NCBI GenBank assembly: GCA_001939145.1
Contig: LSRX01000814.1
Coordinates: 102,369 to 166,368 of the forward strand
Source: Symbiodinium microadriaticum
Lineage: Eukaryota > Sar > Dinophyceae > Suessiales > Symbiodiniaceae
Reading direction: 5' to 3'
DNA: 64,000 bases
This document shows, in pieces, positions 24,308 to 35,075 of the stretch. The notes below the pieces were generated by a model. That model was not told the origin of the DNA, ran no database searches, and was given only the letters and a program-made list of their open reading frames with translations. Positions within the stretch are counted from its first letter, which is position 1. Each line of letters starts with the position of its first letter. A program made the translations under genes and the position numbers.

Positions 24308-25399
24308 CTGCGGGCGCCAGGGGTTTGTATGTGAGTCTTCGGTCTGCGAAACCCAGAGGCCCCCATGCCACATCCTTACCTGCAGGCTTTATGCACTCAC
24401 AAGTAGTTGCGACTGTGCCTATGCCTATGTCATACATCAACTGGGGACATGTGCCTAGGCTCTGACTGGGTCGTACGTACAAGTGTAACTACAAGTAGTT
24501 AGCATTGGCTGCTTCCTGAGTGATCTGAATGAAGCTCCTGGTAGAGCAACCAAACCACGGCCCATGAACTTCGCTTCGGGACAGATCAGGGCAACGGCCT
24601 AATGTCTCGGGCCCACTTCGCAAGGCCAACGATAATGATCAGAAGAAAAAGTATAAACGCAAAACTAGTAACTAGTACAAATGATAGAGGCAACAGTAAT
24701 TCCGTAATTACAACAAACGCTGCTATGCCTAGTCTTCCGAATGCACCAGAGCAAAGCGGCACCAACCCTCAGATCCAAGATCGCCCATGCCCCGCGGCTC
24801 ACCAGTCGCTGTACAGGGTCCATGAGGCCCAGGCTACCTCGACTCTCTCGTGGTGCCTGACCAACTGCGACGAAGGCACAAAGGACAAGCAGCTAAGCGG
24901 TCCAGGCAGGATGAGAACAAGGCCGCACAGTATCGGTGAGGGCTTCAATTGGCTTTCATGCTACAAGTACGTCAGCTTGGCTCAAGTGCTGTACACAGCA
25001 GCTGCGGCGCTCGAACTGCGCTTGACACAACGTGCTGCCACAGGCTTTTTCTTCTGTATCCCTGCAAGCGGCCTCGGCACTGGCCGTGGATGTCCGCCCG
25101 CGTGCCTTTGTGTTGCCTGGTCATGGCTTTACGAAACCCTCAACTTGATCCTTGGGTCCTGTTCCATCATCCCGAAATTCGGTATGTTCAGTGCACCAAG
25201 CTTCTTTGCATTCCGACCCTCACGCCTCAAGACTCAAAAGGCCTGCCATGACTTCCACAAGTTTGGAACAGGGCACACGATGCAAGATGTGAGCTACGCA
25301 CTTGCATTGATGGGGCTTCAACTTCGGATGGATGTGGCCTTCAGGCTTGTCAGGACTCCTGACACGCAAGTCAGAGAAGCATTGGCTGATCAACAGAAG

Positions 25400-25900
25400 G
25401 CGCCCCGAAGAACTGAAAGAAAAACCCTGAACCCCATCTACACGCCCAATAGACCCTGAATGGGAGTTTGTCGAGTCTTCTGGGGCTTTGGCGAGGCGAC
25501 GCTGACGCGGGCGAGAGCTGCGGCAGAGGTGCCGCAGGCGCAGGTGCTGTGGCCGCGGTCGAGGCCGTGGAGCCCGCGGCGGGCAGCACAGAGGCCGAAG
25601 GCATTGAAACTTCCACGGCCTCGAGGACAAGGCTTCCAGGGCTGTTTTGAAGTTCGAGTCTCCGGCCTCCTCGAGAGCTGGTGCGGCTGCCGCCGCCGTC
25701 GCTGGCTCCTTTGCGACACAAAGCGTGGACTCAGCGGACATCTCTCGCCGGGCTCTTCGCACATGGCTTGGCTTTCGGATTGCCGGGGCTTCGGCCCCGG
25801 CCGGTGACACCGGACTTCGTGGAAGTTCCACCTCCGCTTCCGGAGGCTTCTCAGTCTCGGCTCGCTGCTCCATTTGCTTCCTGTCCACAGATCTACAAGG
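25400..25900 (-). CDS. Glu/Ala/Pro-rich exon of an unknown gene
   Basis: A frame opening after CTTGTAG near 25893 reads KQMEQRAETEKPPEAEVELP and continues without a stop for more than 90 residues, rich in Ala, Glu, Pro and Arg. From about 25720 a second frame becomes more protein-like (Ser/Ala/Pro-rich, VLPAAGSTASTAATAPAPAA), so an intron or frame shift probably lies near there. It is low-complexity and no domain is seen. Confidence 0.4.
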
Positions 25901-26220
25901 GGAGTTTGGGTGGGTGGGCTGCTTAGAAAAGCTGCGAGTGCTCTCAGCAAGGAGATCTCCACATCGCCAAAGATGCCGGTTGCAGTATCTCGTAATGACT
26001 CGGTCAGATCTCAGGGTTGCGACGCCAAGAACCATGATGCGTTTTTCGCTGGATATACATATATGCTTGTATATGCATGCACACACTTTTAGACATATAG
26101 ATGTAGTTGTGTATGTGTATACATATTTCTGGAGAGTGTAACACAATACAGGCCCGTGTTTTTCGAGTAAAACACGTGTTTTTGAGGTGTTTTAAGCTCT
26201 GTCCAAGATAAGGACATATG

Positions 26221-27400
26221 ATATCAAGAACACTGAAACTAGATGGTGTTGTTTCTCCAGAACGAAAAATGGGTTTTGGATCGGTATGGACCATCCATCA
26301 AAACATTGCAGGTTTTTTTGTCCCACAGCAACATCAAATTGAGTTCCGATGGGTATGGACTCACAATGTCATTACAGTGATTCTAGATGTATACCATGCC
26401 ACAACCATAGTTTTGAACTTGGGTGGGCATTGACCCATGGACGGTATTGGCATGCAACAACGAACGAATTGGGATGGCAAAGGTTCTGTAGCTACAACAA
26501 TATGAGTATGGATAGGTAACCACCCACAATAATATTGAATTGAAACTGGCATGCCCCACCAAAACATAAACTCGGATGGGCATTGACAAGAACACAAGAT
26601 CTGATTGAAGTAGGATAGGTATTCATCCGCGACATAGAAAACGGAGTTTGGATCGGTTGTGATCCTCAGCACCAACTAATTTTATGTCGATAGGTAGTGA
26701 TCTAAAAAAAACAACAAGCTATACAGTAGTGATCCAGAAGAATGATACACCATATTTAGACGGCAACAAAGCTGAATTTGAATGGGCAATGGCACCCAAC
26801 AGCAGATCATGGAATATATTTCTTGTCGAGCTTCGCCAACACGAATATTAATATAGAGGGGTATTGACCCTTAGCCAACAAAACATAAATTAGATAGATG
26901 GCGACCCAAATAGATTTAGTCAAATGAGAAGGCTGGTGACCCACAACATCCAGAAGTGAATTTGGATTGGCATTGGGTTCCGATATCACTAACGGTTCCG
27001 ATATCATTTAGTACAATCTGGAGAGGTATTGACCCTTTTAGAAAGATATCGAACCTTAACACCTGAATTGAGATGGGTATTGACCCACAAGAACAACAGA
27101 TTGAAATGGATGGGTATCGGCCCATAACATGAAGCTGAATCTTGATACGTATCGAAATGTAACAAAAACAAACAAAATTCGAAATGTAACAAAAACAAAC
27201 AAAATCTAGATGGGCATTGAGCCACAAGAACAACAAACTGAATTTGCATTTGTATTGACCTACAATAACGAACTGAACCCGGAGGCATATCCGCCAGTCC
27301 AACATCAACAACATGTACAGTTTGACTGGGTATTGACCTGCAGCATTCACATGCTCAAATTATTGGTATTGGATAGATAAGACTGTTTTTGGAATGGTAT
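26221..27400. repeat. Degenerate hairpin minisatellite (GATGGGTATTGACCCACAA units)
   Basis: Some 20 diverged units of about 45-60 bases. Each carries a version of GATGGGTATTGACCCACAA followed by an A/C-rich AACAACAAATTGAATTT-type linker. The core is a small inverted repeat, TGGGT-attg-ACCCA. The best copies are near 26350, 26425, 27075, 27110, 27210 and 27330. The block is AT-rich compared with its surroundings and ends just before the basic-protein ORF. A perfect 8-bp hairpin (CGTGTTTT...AAAACACG) sits just left of it at 26155-26176. Confidence 0.72.
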
Positions 27401-27588
27401 CGACCCAGTGAAGTTGGTATGCATGAATCCAAGCTGCATGAGTGTGTGTAAGTGCATATGTACATAGTATATTCTATCTAAAAAGCGAAATCTTAAACTT
27501 AGATTCAACATGTATCATGGGCGACCGTTTGGGAAGCCGCTAAAAAACGTGTTGATATGAAGATTGCCATGTAAGTCATTAGTGCCTC

Positions 27589-28524
27589 GTGGTTTATAAA
27601 GTTTTGAGGATCCAGCCATTCCTTACCGGGTTTGGGTTTGCAGACTGGCTGTATCCAGCATACTACCGGGAGAAAGCACAACGCCAAGCACTGGAGCAAC
27701 AAGTCAAAGATCGCGAAGCTAAAGATGCCGTTGACGACACCAAGCGGTTGATCAGCAGCGAAGTTCAGACAGCATTGAAGCCTCTGACAGACTCCATTAC
27801 AAATGTTTTTGGAATGCGACAGCGCAGCAAAGACAAGCTTGACGCAGACACGGTGCAGCCAGCAACATCATCTACGTCTTCGGGGTCCATGTCGAAGTTT
27901 CTTTTGCGAGCTCTACTTCGGAATGATTCCAATGAGTCGTCACAGCCTTCGCCGCCGAGGCCGAAAAATCGTCGCAAGCATTCGCGCTCAAGATCCCCAC
28001 AACGATCCATGTTTCGTCAGCTGATGGCGTCTATGAGCAGCAAGGGTAAGGACAGCAAAAAGGATCACGAGGACAAGGGCAGGAAGCGACGCAAGCGTGA
28101 TGAACCATCCACCTCATCGTCATCGCCTCCGAGCTCCCGTGGTCGCAAGCGCGGACGCCGAGCGAGTAAAGCACACCATCACAGCAACAAGGACGCCAAG
28201 GACCACAAGCACAGCAGTCACCGCGGTGATCGTGACAGTTCCCCGGAGTTGCGCGTGCCTGAAGACAAGGAGGCAACCCACAATAAGAAGATTTTGAAGC
28301 AACAACGTGCTCAGAAGATCGTATTCGTGATCGCCCCCAGCGCGAAGATCGAGGAACTCCCCGATCCAGAGGCAGACAGGGAAGCTTGGATCAATGCGGT
28401 AGCCAACCTGACCACCAAGAGCAAGTTGGACGCTATCATGCAGACCAATTCCATCAGCACTTCTTCCACTCACAACAAGTCCAAGAAAGTTGAGCTCATC
28501 GTCCAGTTCATGCTGAAAGAGTGA
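27589..28524 (+). CDS. Basic SR/RS-like low-complexity protein with possible C-terminal SAP-like motif
   Basis: A 311-codon uninterrupted frame, the longest credible one in the window. Residues 15-90 are a charged, probably helical segment (KAQRQALEQQVKDREAKDAV). About 105-230 is Ser/Arg/Lys-rich, with RKHSRSRSPQRS and runs such as GRKRRKRDEPSTSSSS and HHHSNKDAKDHKHSSHRGD, typical of nuclear RNA- or chromatin-associated proteins. The last 50 residues (TKSKLDAIMQ...KKVELIVQFM) resemble the helix-turn-helix pattern of a SAP motif, but only by eye. The start is uncertain: TTTGGGTTTGCAG|A at 27643 could be an acceptor, making the real first residues lie upstream. It follows the hairpin minisatellite directly and has no introns, so it may belong to a mobile element or a retroposed gene (inference). 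Confidence 0.6.
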   Translation: MVYKVLRIQPFLTGFGFADWLYPAYYREKAQRQALEQQVKDREAKDAVDDTKRLISSEVQTALKPLTDSITNVFGMRQRSKDKLDADTVQPATSSTSSGSMSKFLLRALLRNDSNESSQPSPPRPKNRRKHSRSRSPQRSMFRQLMASMSSKGKDSKKDHEDKGRKRRKRDEPSTSSSSPPSSRGRKRGRRASKAHHHSNKDAKDHKHSSHRGDRDSSPELRVPEDKEATHNKKILKQQRAQKIVFVIAPSAKIEELPDPEADREAWINAVANLTTKSKLDAIMQTNSISTSSTHNKSKKVELIVQFMLKE

Positions 28525-28544
28525 GTCTGTGCGAAAGCAGAAAC

Positions 28545-28988
28545 ATGTGCAGAATCATTGGTGGTTGCAGTCGAAACTTTCGCCGGCGATTGTTTCAATG
28601 CGGCATACTGCTGATGCTACCGCTTTCTCTCTTGTGTGACGGCCTACATGCGCTGGCATCCCTCATAATGCCTGCACGTGTGAGCTGGATTGTCGCTTGC
28701 ACTATGACCCTTTGTGCCGTGGGCACAGTCATTGAACTCATCACTCGGGCATGTTCACCCAACTGGTTTGACATGCCCGTAAGCAGTGATCTTGAAGACA
28801 CTTCTCTACTAAAAGTGTCTATCCAGTTGCACATGTCAGTCACGTCTGCGATGCAGGTTTTGTGTGTTTGTTGCTGGGCGTCTGTTGCAGCAGCAGGCGT
28901 GCTTTGCGCACATTTGTCCATGTTCACCATAGCACATCCTATCTTAGTGACGTGCTCTATCTTGTTGTTTTCCACAATTGGCTCTTGA
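28545..28988 (+). CDS. Possible small multi-pass membrane ORF
   Basis: An open frame runs directly on from the SR-like ORF (a GTG at 28521 overlaps its stop codon; first ATG at 28545). It has hydrophobic segments around CGILLMLPLSLLCDGLHALA, WIVACTMTLCAVGTVIELIT, VLCVCCWASVAAAGVLCAHL and ILVTCSILLFSTIG. The overlap would be odd for a nuclear gene, so it may be 3' untranslated sequence that is open by chance. Confidence 0.28.
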   Translation: MCRIIGGCSRNFRRRLFQCGILLMLPLSLLCDGLHALASLIMPARVSWIVACTMTLCAVGTVIELITRACSPNWFDMPVSSDLEDTSLLKVSIQLHMSVTSAMQVLCVCCWASVAAAGVLCAHLSMFTIAHPILVTCSILLFSTIGS

Positions 28989-29479
28989 CAGCCCCTTAGA
29001 ACGCGCTCATTCGCCAGCGAGGCTACATGCAGGGTAGGCGACAAGTCCTGCACTGAGGGGCAAATCATTAAAAAACATCCGCGATCGAAGGCCGTATTCT
29101 TTTCTTTTGGGGTTTACGGTTTAGGCTTGAGNTACGAGTCAATAACTTTCTTGGTTTCGGGGATGGTTTGGGCATCATGCAGCCCTATCAAAGCTATGTC
29201 TGGCATTCGCATATTGCAGCACTTTGGACGTCGCACTCATCATCTCTTATGTCATGAGCTGCTTTAGGGGACAGGGCTTTCAGGGCTATTGTCTGGTTCC
29301 ATAATTTGGGGTTTTTTCAGCCACACTATCTTTAGGATTCAGCTGGGTTTTGTCATGCAAAGTGCTCTTTGACTGCTTCTGGATTTCCGATTTGCTGCTT
29401 CTCTGTGATGTTACGGCATTCTATTCTGTCCTAAAACGAGTCTTTGCTACATCGCAAGCCTGTCCGTCTGTACGAATGA

Positions 29480-29830
29480 ATATTGACACAGATGCATAGC
29501 GGTGTAAACACAACATACATATGTTTACACCCGTCATTGATACATTGGTAATGTATGCATATATGGAATATCTCGTAAGCCATATTCTTATGGTTTCATA
29601 CGTTTCTGTCTACTACTCATTTAAAGTACAGAAAGGGACGCTGTGGGGCTCCGTTTTTTCCTTTCCACTCATGTAGGATTGTGTTTTTACTTGCAGCGGT
29701 AGTTTGCTATGCATTTTTAGTTACATCTGTTCAATATATGGAGTATCTCGTAAGCCCGATTCATATGCTTTCATATGAAAAACACTACTAATAATCTTGA
29801 AAGTACTGGTATAGATGTAAATGTTTCCGC
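29480..29830. repeat. Pair of diverged direct repeats (ATATCTCGTAAGCC)
   Basis: ATATGGAATATCTCGTAAGCC near 29562 recurs as ATATGGAGTATCTCGTAAGCC near 29737, both followed by an ATTC.TATG.TTTCATA stretch. The spacing is about 175 bases and the copies are clearly diverged. Confidence 0.6.
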
Positions 29831-29969
29831 GCATCTTCCTTCATTTTGAAGTGTGTATATCATAGCAGTTTATTGCTGGGCCAGAACATTGAAGACTATA
29901 CAAAGGCCTCAGGCGACCCCACGCACAGCCCCGGGCCCCCGCAGGGGGCGCAGCGGAGCGCTCTCATCC

Positions 29970-30077
29970 AAGAGCTCCGTGATCCGGGGGGGGGGGCAAA
30001 AAAAAATAATTTTTTTTGGGAGGGGCTTTATTTTTGGCGCCCCCCCCCCCCCAGCTCGAGAGCGGGCGGAGCTCTCC
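29970..30077. repeat. Fold-back with G-run and C-run arms
   Basis: AGAGCTCCG (29971-29979) and its complement CGGAGCTCT (30067-30075) enclose a G11 run, an A9-TAA-T8 core and a C14 run, so the whole can fold back on itself. Homopolymer lengths here may be sequencing-sensitive. Confidence 0.6.
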
Positions 30078-30389
30078 GACGAAAACACTGGACCCAGTAG
30101 CTAGACTGTGCCAGCAGAAACAGACAAGAGACAAAAGATTTAGACAGCGACCCAATCTCGGCCCATCCAACAGGTGAAATACTACAGGTCGTGTCGACGA
30201 ACAAGGCAAATAAAGCTAGATATGGACAAAGGAACAAAGGACGTATATGTGCGACCCACCGAAAACTGGGGCCTGTAGTGTGTTATTTTCTGTATATATA
30301 TATATATATCCACTGTTTCCACTGTTTGGGGCGTTGGGTCGGTTCGACGCAGCCCTTCTGGCTTGCATGGTTAATTAAAAAGGTGAAAC

Positions 30390-31225
30390 AGTTTCCACGG
30401 GGGGCTCAGCTGGCCAGCCCAAATGGCGGCGCGATCCTCCCCTTCAATCCGTTGAATCCCCGGCAGTCGTGTTAGCAAGGAGAGATCTGGGCCTAGTGGC
30501 AAAGGAGCAAAGAGGCATGTCCGGATCCCTCGGGTCCAAAATCGAAAAGCCAGGCGTGTAACATCGCTCGCAAAGTGCAGGGCGAGGATGGATTCCTCCG
30601 GATTGCCGTCTGGGCTAGAGAGAGACGACGTAGGCGACGGAAGGCCACACAAGTTAATGCAAAATCCACACTCCTGTGGGTCCTCCTCCAAGAAGTCAAT
30701 TCTCCGGCCCTTAAGGCACCTTATCGATTCCGCATGAGGGTATCGCAAGGCAGCATTATCGGCAAGGCATGCGGGCCACCAATGTGGCAGATCCCCGACA
30801 TATACTAGGACGTGGTCGGAGGTCCATTCCTCAAGAGGCGGGAGCTGGACACTATTTGTACAAATAGAGGAAAGGGCCTCTGTGCTGCCAATGAAAGTGG
30901 GTGTGTAGGCATTGCTGGAATCCGGTCGCGGAGCCAGCCATTCCCCAAAATCGGCTTCAGTGACCCATTCGGCTGCCCGCCTAAGGAAGTCGTGGAAGGC
31001 TCCCGGCGCTTCCGTAGGGCAGTATGAGGACTGCAGCTGATCCCTCCATACCTTGGCAGTCAAACGGAGCCTAGTGACAGGCAGACATACACAGGAAAAG
31101 GAGCGCCTGATACGTCCCCATGTTTCGTCAGGGTCAAAGCGGCATGAGAGGCTATCGAAGTCAATGGAATGCAGGCAGTCCAACACTTCTGCAGAGGGTC
31201 TGTCTAGCTCATCATCTATGATATT
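30390..31225 (-). CDS. Unidentified coding-like frame between two TA microsatellites
   Basis: About 275 residues in one frame with natural composition and no low complexity after the first 30 (repeat-derived) residues. The clear part starts near 31217, after AAATATCATAG|A, with DDELDRPSAEVLDCLHSIDF, and ends at a TAA at 30371. Trp-rich segments stand out (DPDETWGRIRRSFS, ADFGEWLAPRP, YVGDLPHWWPACLADN). No catalytic motif is recognised. TA microsatellites at 30294-30312 and 31229-31250 bound it on both sides. It could be a large exon or an open fragment of a dinoflagellate LINE-type element; I cannot tell which. Confidence 0.5.
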
Positions 31226-32482
31226 TATATATCTATATATATATATATACATATGCATACATTTTTGTGTAGTTACACGCACACACACACACACACACAT
31301 GTGCACACGAGTCTCATGTGCTTACGTGCATGGAACTTGTGACTGCAACAACACCTAGTCAGTATGCTAAAACTAAATTGATTCTCCGAGTCTGCACTGT
31401 GTTCAACTTGTAAAGCACCTTTCCTCCGGGTCTCCACGTCCATACACCACTCCGGCACACGCGTCACAGCAGCCTGGCCAGGGATGCGATGTCAGCTGAG
31501 CAACGCTTGCAAACGGGCCAACCCATTCCTGCTCATGGGAGGCCTTGCCCATGCACTGTTGCACGCCATACACTGGACATGGTGCTGGATTGAGGACGAC
31601 ATAGAACGACTCGCTTCGAAAGGCTTTGTCACCGTCTTTCAAACTCAGACCATTCCCAGCACGCATCAAAACTCCAGCAGAGTTGCAAAAGCCGGCGGGG
31701 TCTGAGCTCCGCACAGCAGAGACGACGAGGTGGACCTCGAGATTGCAGAGCACAACGACGCGGCATTCAGCATTGCTCAGGGAACAAGCAGAACTTCAGC
31801 AAGACGAACGTTGACCACCGCCCCAAGCAAGGCAAACTCTTGATGCACCTTTGACATCCCAGATCTGTGACGATGGGAGGTCTGAGGCACCTTCATATTT
31901 CTTTGCAGGGTGCCTCTAGCCTGTAATCTGAGGCGGGCACATGTCCAGGTCCGTCGCCTGGACTTGGTGAACGTAGGGTCTTGACGAAGTTAATGGCTCG
32001 CGCAGGCTCCGATGCTGTACAAAAACCGAAGCCGCTCCTCCCATATCCAGGTCCGTCGGGTTTGGGATGCGGGCTGCAGCTCTAAAGTTTGTCTGGGGTT
32101 CGGCTCGGAGACCATCTGCCCACAAGAACCAATGCCCTGCACATATCTGTTCGCAACCATAAACCACAATCAGCTTCTAACCTATGTAGATCTCAGGACA
32201 TTTGGCTTCCTCGCCTTCGGGCTGAGCTTCATCCGAAACTCAGTTGGGGGTCAACGCTGGGGATTCAGGCGGTCAAGGGCTGGGATAGCGCTACCCGACC
32301 CTCCGGCTGCCGCACCGTCATCTGCTCGGGACGCTCCTTGTAGACGCACCCAGGTGTGTGCACGGACCTGTCGCAGCGGGACGGCACTCAACGATCTTGG
32401 CTCGTGACCTTTTCTAGAAATACACGCCTTAACGAGACTGTGAGCACAGGATCGGACGACGCACAGCTCAGGATGCATGGAT

Positions 32483-32484
32483 CA

Positions 32485-32579
<95 letters not shown>

Positions 32580-32680
32580 CACAGACACACAGACACACAG
32601 ACACACAGACACACAGACACACAGACACACACACACACAGACACACACACACACACACAACACACACACACACACACACG
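32483..32680. repeat. (CAGA)n - (CACAGA)n - (CA)n microsatellite
   Basis: About 24 perfect CAGA units at 32483-32578 grade into CACAGACA and then CA units to 32680. A second (GACA)n run lies at about 32975-33029. Frames on both strands (Cys-Leu-Ser-Val or Thr-Asp-Arg-Gln repeats) are artefacts. Confidence 0.95.
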
Positions 32681-34479
32681 ACTCGATTTGAGAGCTATCT
32701 CCCAAAGAGAAACCCACTAACAGTCTTCCTGGGCTGCATCTTGCAGGGGGCTGAACCTCTGCCGTCACAATGGACTGGAACAAATTGGAATGAGCGGCAA
32801 ACTCTTGGAGCATTCAACTGCTGGGAGCCCGATATCCAAGCGCCTGATTGGCTCGTGCGAAGGAACCCGAAAACTGCCAAGTTCAGATCTCAAACCCTTG
32901 AGATGCCTGCGAGAAGAGCCAGGCCGCTGAAGCCTGAGGCTGTGAGGCCTCAGAAGGATCAGGCTTCGGGGAGAGATAGACAGACAGACAGACAGACAGA
33001 CCGACGGACAGACAGACAGACAGACAGACGTTAATACATGCACACATGCAGACATCCTTGCAACTCTGCCAGTGTGAGCACTTCCGTACTCCCTGGGCAC
33101 GGACAAGACTCTGCACTCCTAAAGACCCACGCTTTCCAACAGACCAGAGCCAAAATCCCTCGAAAGCCTTCAGCTAAGTTAGGCCCCGGCGTCGACGCCT
33201 CGTTGGGGGCAAGTCTTCCATTGAGCCATGGTTCGGGGTGATTTGATTTGCAGTAGAAGCTCGCGTCTCTGAATGCCGCATTATGCGATTGTGTAGTGGT
33301 CGAGGAGTGCAACCGGATTTTTGCACAAGAGCTTGCGGTTTAACCAGCGGGGCTTAGACGAAGTGGACATCTTAGAGTTTCCCTTGCTGCGGCCAGGTGC
33401 TGCGACTCGACAACGGTGGAAGGAATCACTGGCCGGTCCAAGTTCAGGGCTTCGTGGAAATTAGAAAGTAAAAACTGTTCGGGCTTCCAGGCAGGATTTG
33501 GGGGGTCGATTGCAGCCGTCCTCCTATCGAAGCTGAACTGCTCTTAACGCCCATGGCGAGCGTGGACGCCTCTGGGCAGCCGCATTGGAAATTGCTTGTT
33601 ATCAGAGACCGACTCGGAATCCCCGGGCTCGATACAACAACTCAATTCCTGATCGAAGAGCTTGCTATGCCCACTGGCCCTACACACCCAAGAAACCATC
33701 TTCTCGTGCGTCAGTTCTTCCGGGTTTCCACGCGCAGGCTGTCCGTGGAACCATCGCTGACCAGCAACCGCCGCGTATGAGTGTCCACCTCCAGCACCTG
33801 CTGCTCGCTGGGAGTCTTTGGTCTCAGCCCTTCGGATCTTGGCAGCAGTAGGGTCACAGGGACTCTGAATTCGGCCATAAACCCTCTAAACTGTCATGCC
33901 CAGCTTTGGTGGGGTCCGTGCATCCCGAGCTTCTTGAACAACGACCTCTGAAGCTTGGTCAGCCCTTTAATCCTCAGCCGACCTGGACCACAAGGTCTCG
34001 ATGCCCTCCTCTACCCAGAAGCTCACGCGCCGTGACCAGGTACCTTTCGTCCGTCTTGGGCAGAAGATTCCGGAACCGTGTTGCCAAATGCCGGCTCTAT
34101 ATTGTTCTACTGAGTTCGAGATAATCAGGCATCGATGGAACCAGGAGGGCCCGATACCGATGAAGAAAAATAGAACTGGTGCTTCATGAGTACTCCTGTC
34201 CCTGTTCTACACGAACCCCTCGAAAACTGACAGCTGCACCTAGACTCCTAAGCACAAGACAAACCTTGCTGACAGAACCGGACATGTCAGGCTTCAGCTT
34301 TGCACCAGATGCTTGTGATACATGGCATCACTAGTCCGAAGGCGAAGCCTGAACAGGGACTACCCGAGGCAGAAGAGGGAGAGCAAAAGCACATCAACAC
34401 AAGGGCCCGGGGGCCCGGCCCAGACATGGTTTCCTGCTTGAGGCGTCGCTGGATCCACGCCTGCTCACAACGTGCTCGG

Positions 34480-35075
34480 AGTGCAGAGCCGAAAGCATGC
34501 CCCTTCCTGCCGAAGCTGTGATTTCAATCACTGGTCGATCAGATGCTAGGATACCGAATGAAACTCTGCTGGAATCGAAGCTACGAGTACGCAAATTCGG
34601 GCTGACATATCCCGCCCATGTGTCCTGCAAGGAGCGTGCACGGGCAAAGTCGGATTCCACGACCGTGTGCTTCTCGCCTCCGATGGGTCCTCGAAAGCTC
34701 AAAACTCTGCTTGCTTGTAGGACTTCTGTGCGCACATCGAGGCTCTGACCGGAGATTGCACCTGCCATGGGACTGGTTTGGGCTTGTCCCTGGAGGGCCC
34801 GCGTGTGTAGCTCCAGGGCAGGAGTGCCAAACCCGAACGGCTGCAAAGCATGAACTGGTCGACTGCGCCCTCCTACTGGCAGCTTCAATTTCGGACTTTC
34901 CAAGCTTCAGGTTGAACCCGATGACCCAGAAGTCTAAGAATCCATCGAGACTGACGTCCATGCTTCGGATACAAGGGTTTCTAGTGTAGCTGAAGTGTGC
35001 GTAAGGCATGCATGGAGTTTCAGTCAACCAGTCCACTGTCTGTCTGTAGCCCGAATCTGGTTTCGGACTTACCGC
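34480..35075 (-). CDS. Two probable exons of an unknown gene
   Basis: Exon A follows GCTTCTGCAG near 35073 and reads DSGYRQTVDWLTETPCMPYA, then SMDVSLDGFLDFWVIGFNLK, to about 34850. Exon B (about 34710-34480, another frame) reads GPIGGEKHTVVESDFARARS, then LASDRPVIEITASAGRG. Both have natural composition and lie on one strand, so they probably belong together. The joins and the family are unknown. Confidence 0.42.

Noticed and set aside
24602..25459. 285-codon plus-strand ORF
   Set aside because: At least two other frames over 24950-25200 look as protein-like, with internal splice-like sites. At most parts of it are exons, so it is not called.
32388..33034. ORFs of 140-185 codons with Thr-Asp-Arg-Gln or Cys-Leu-Ser-Val repeats
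   Set aside because: They are CAGA/CACAGA microsatellite read-through.
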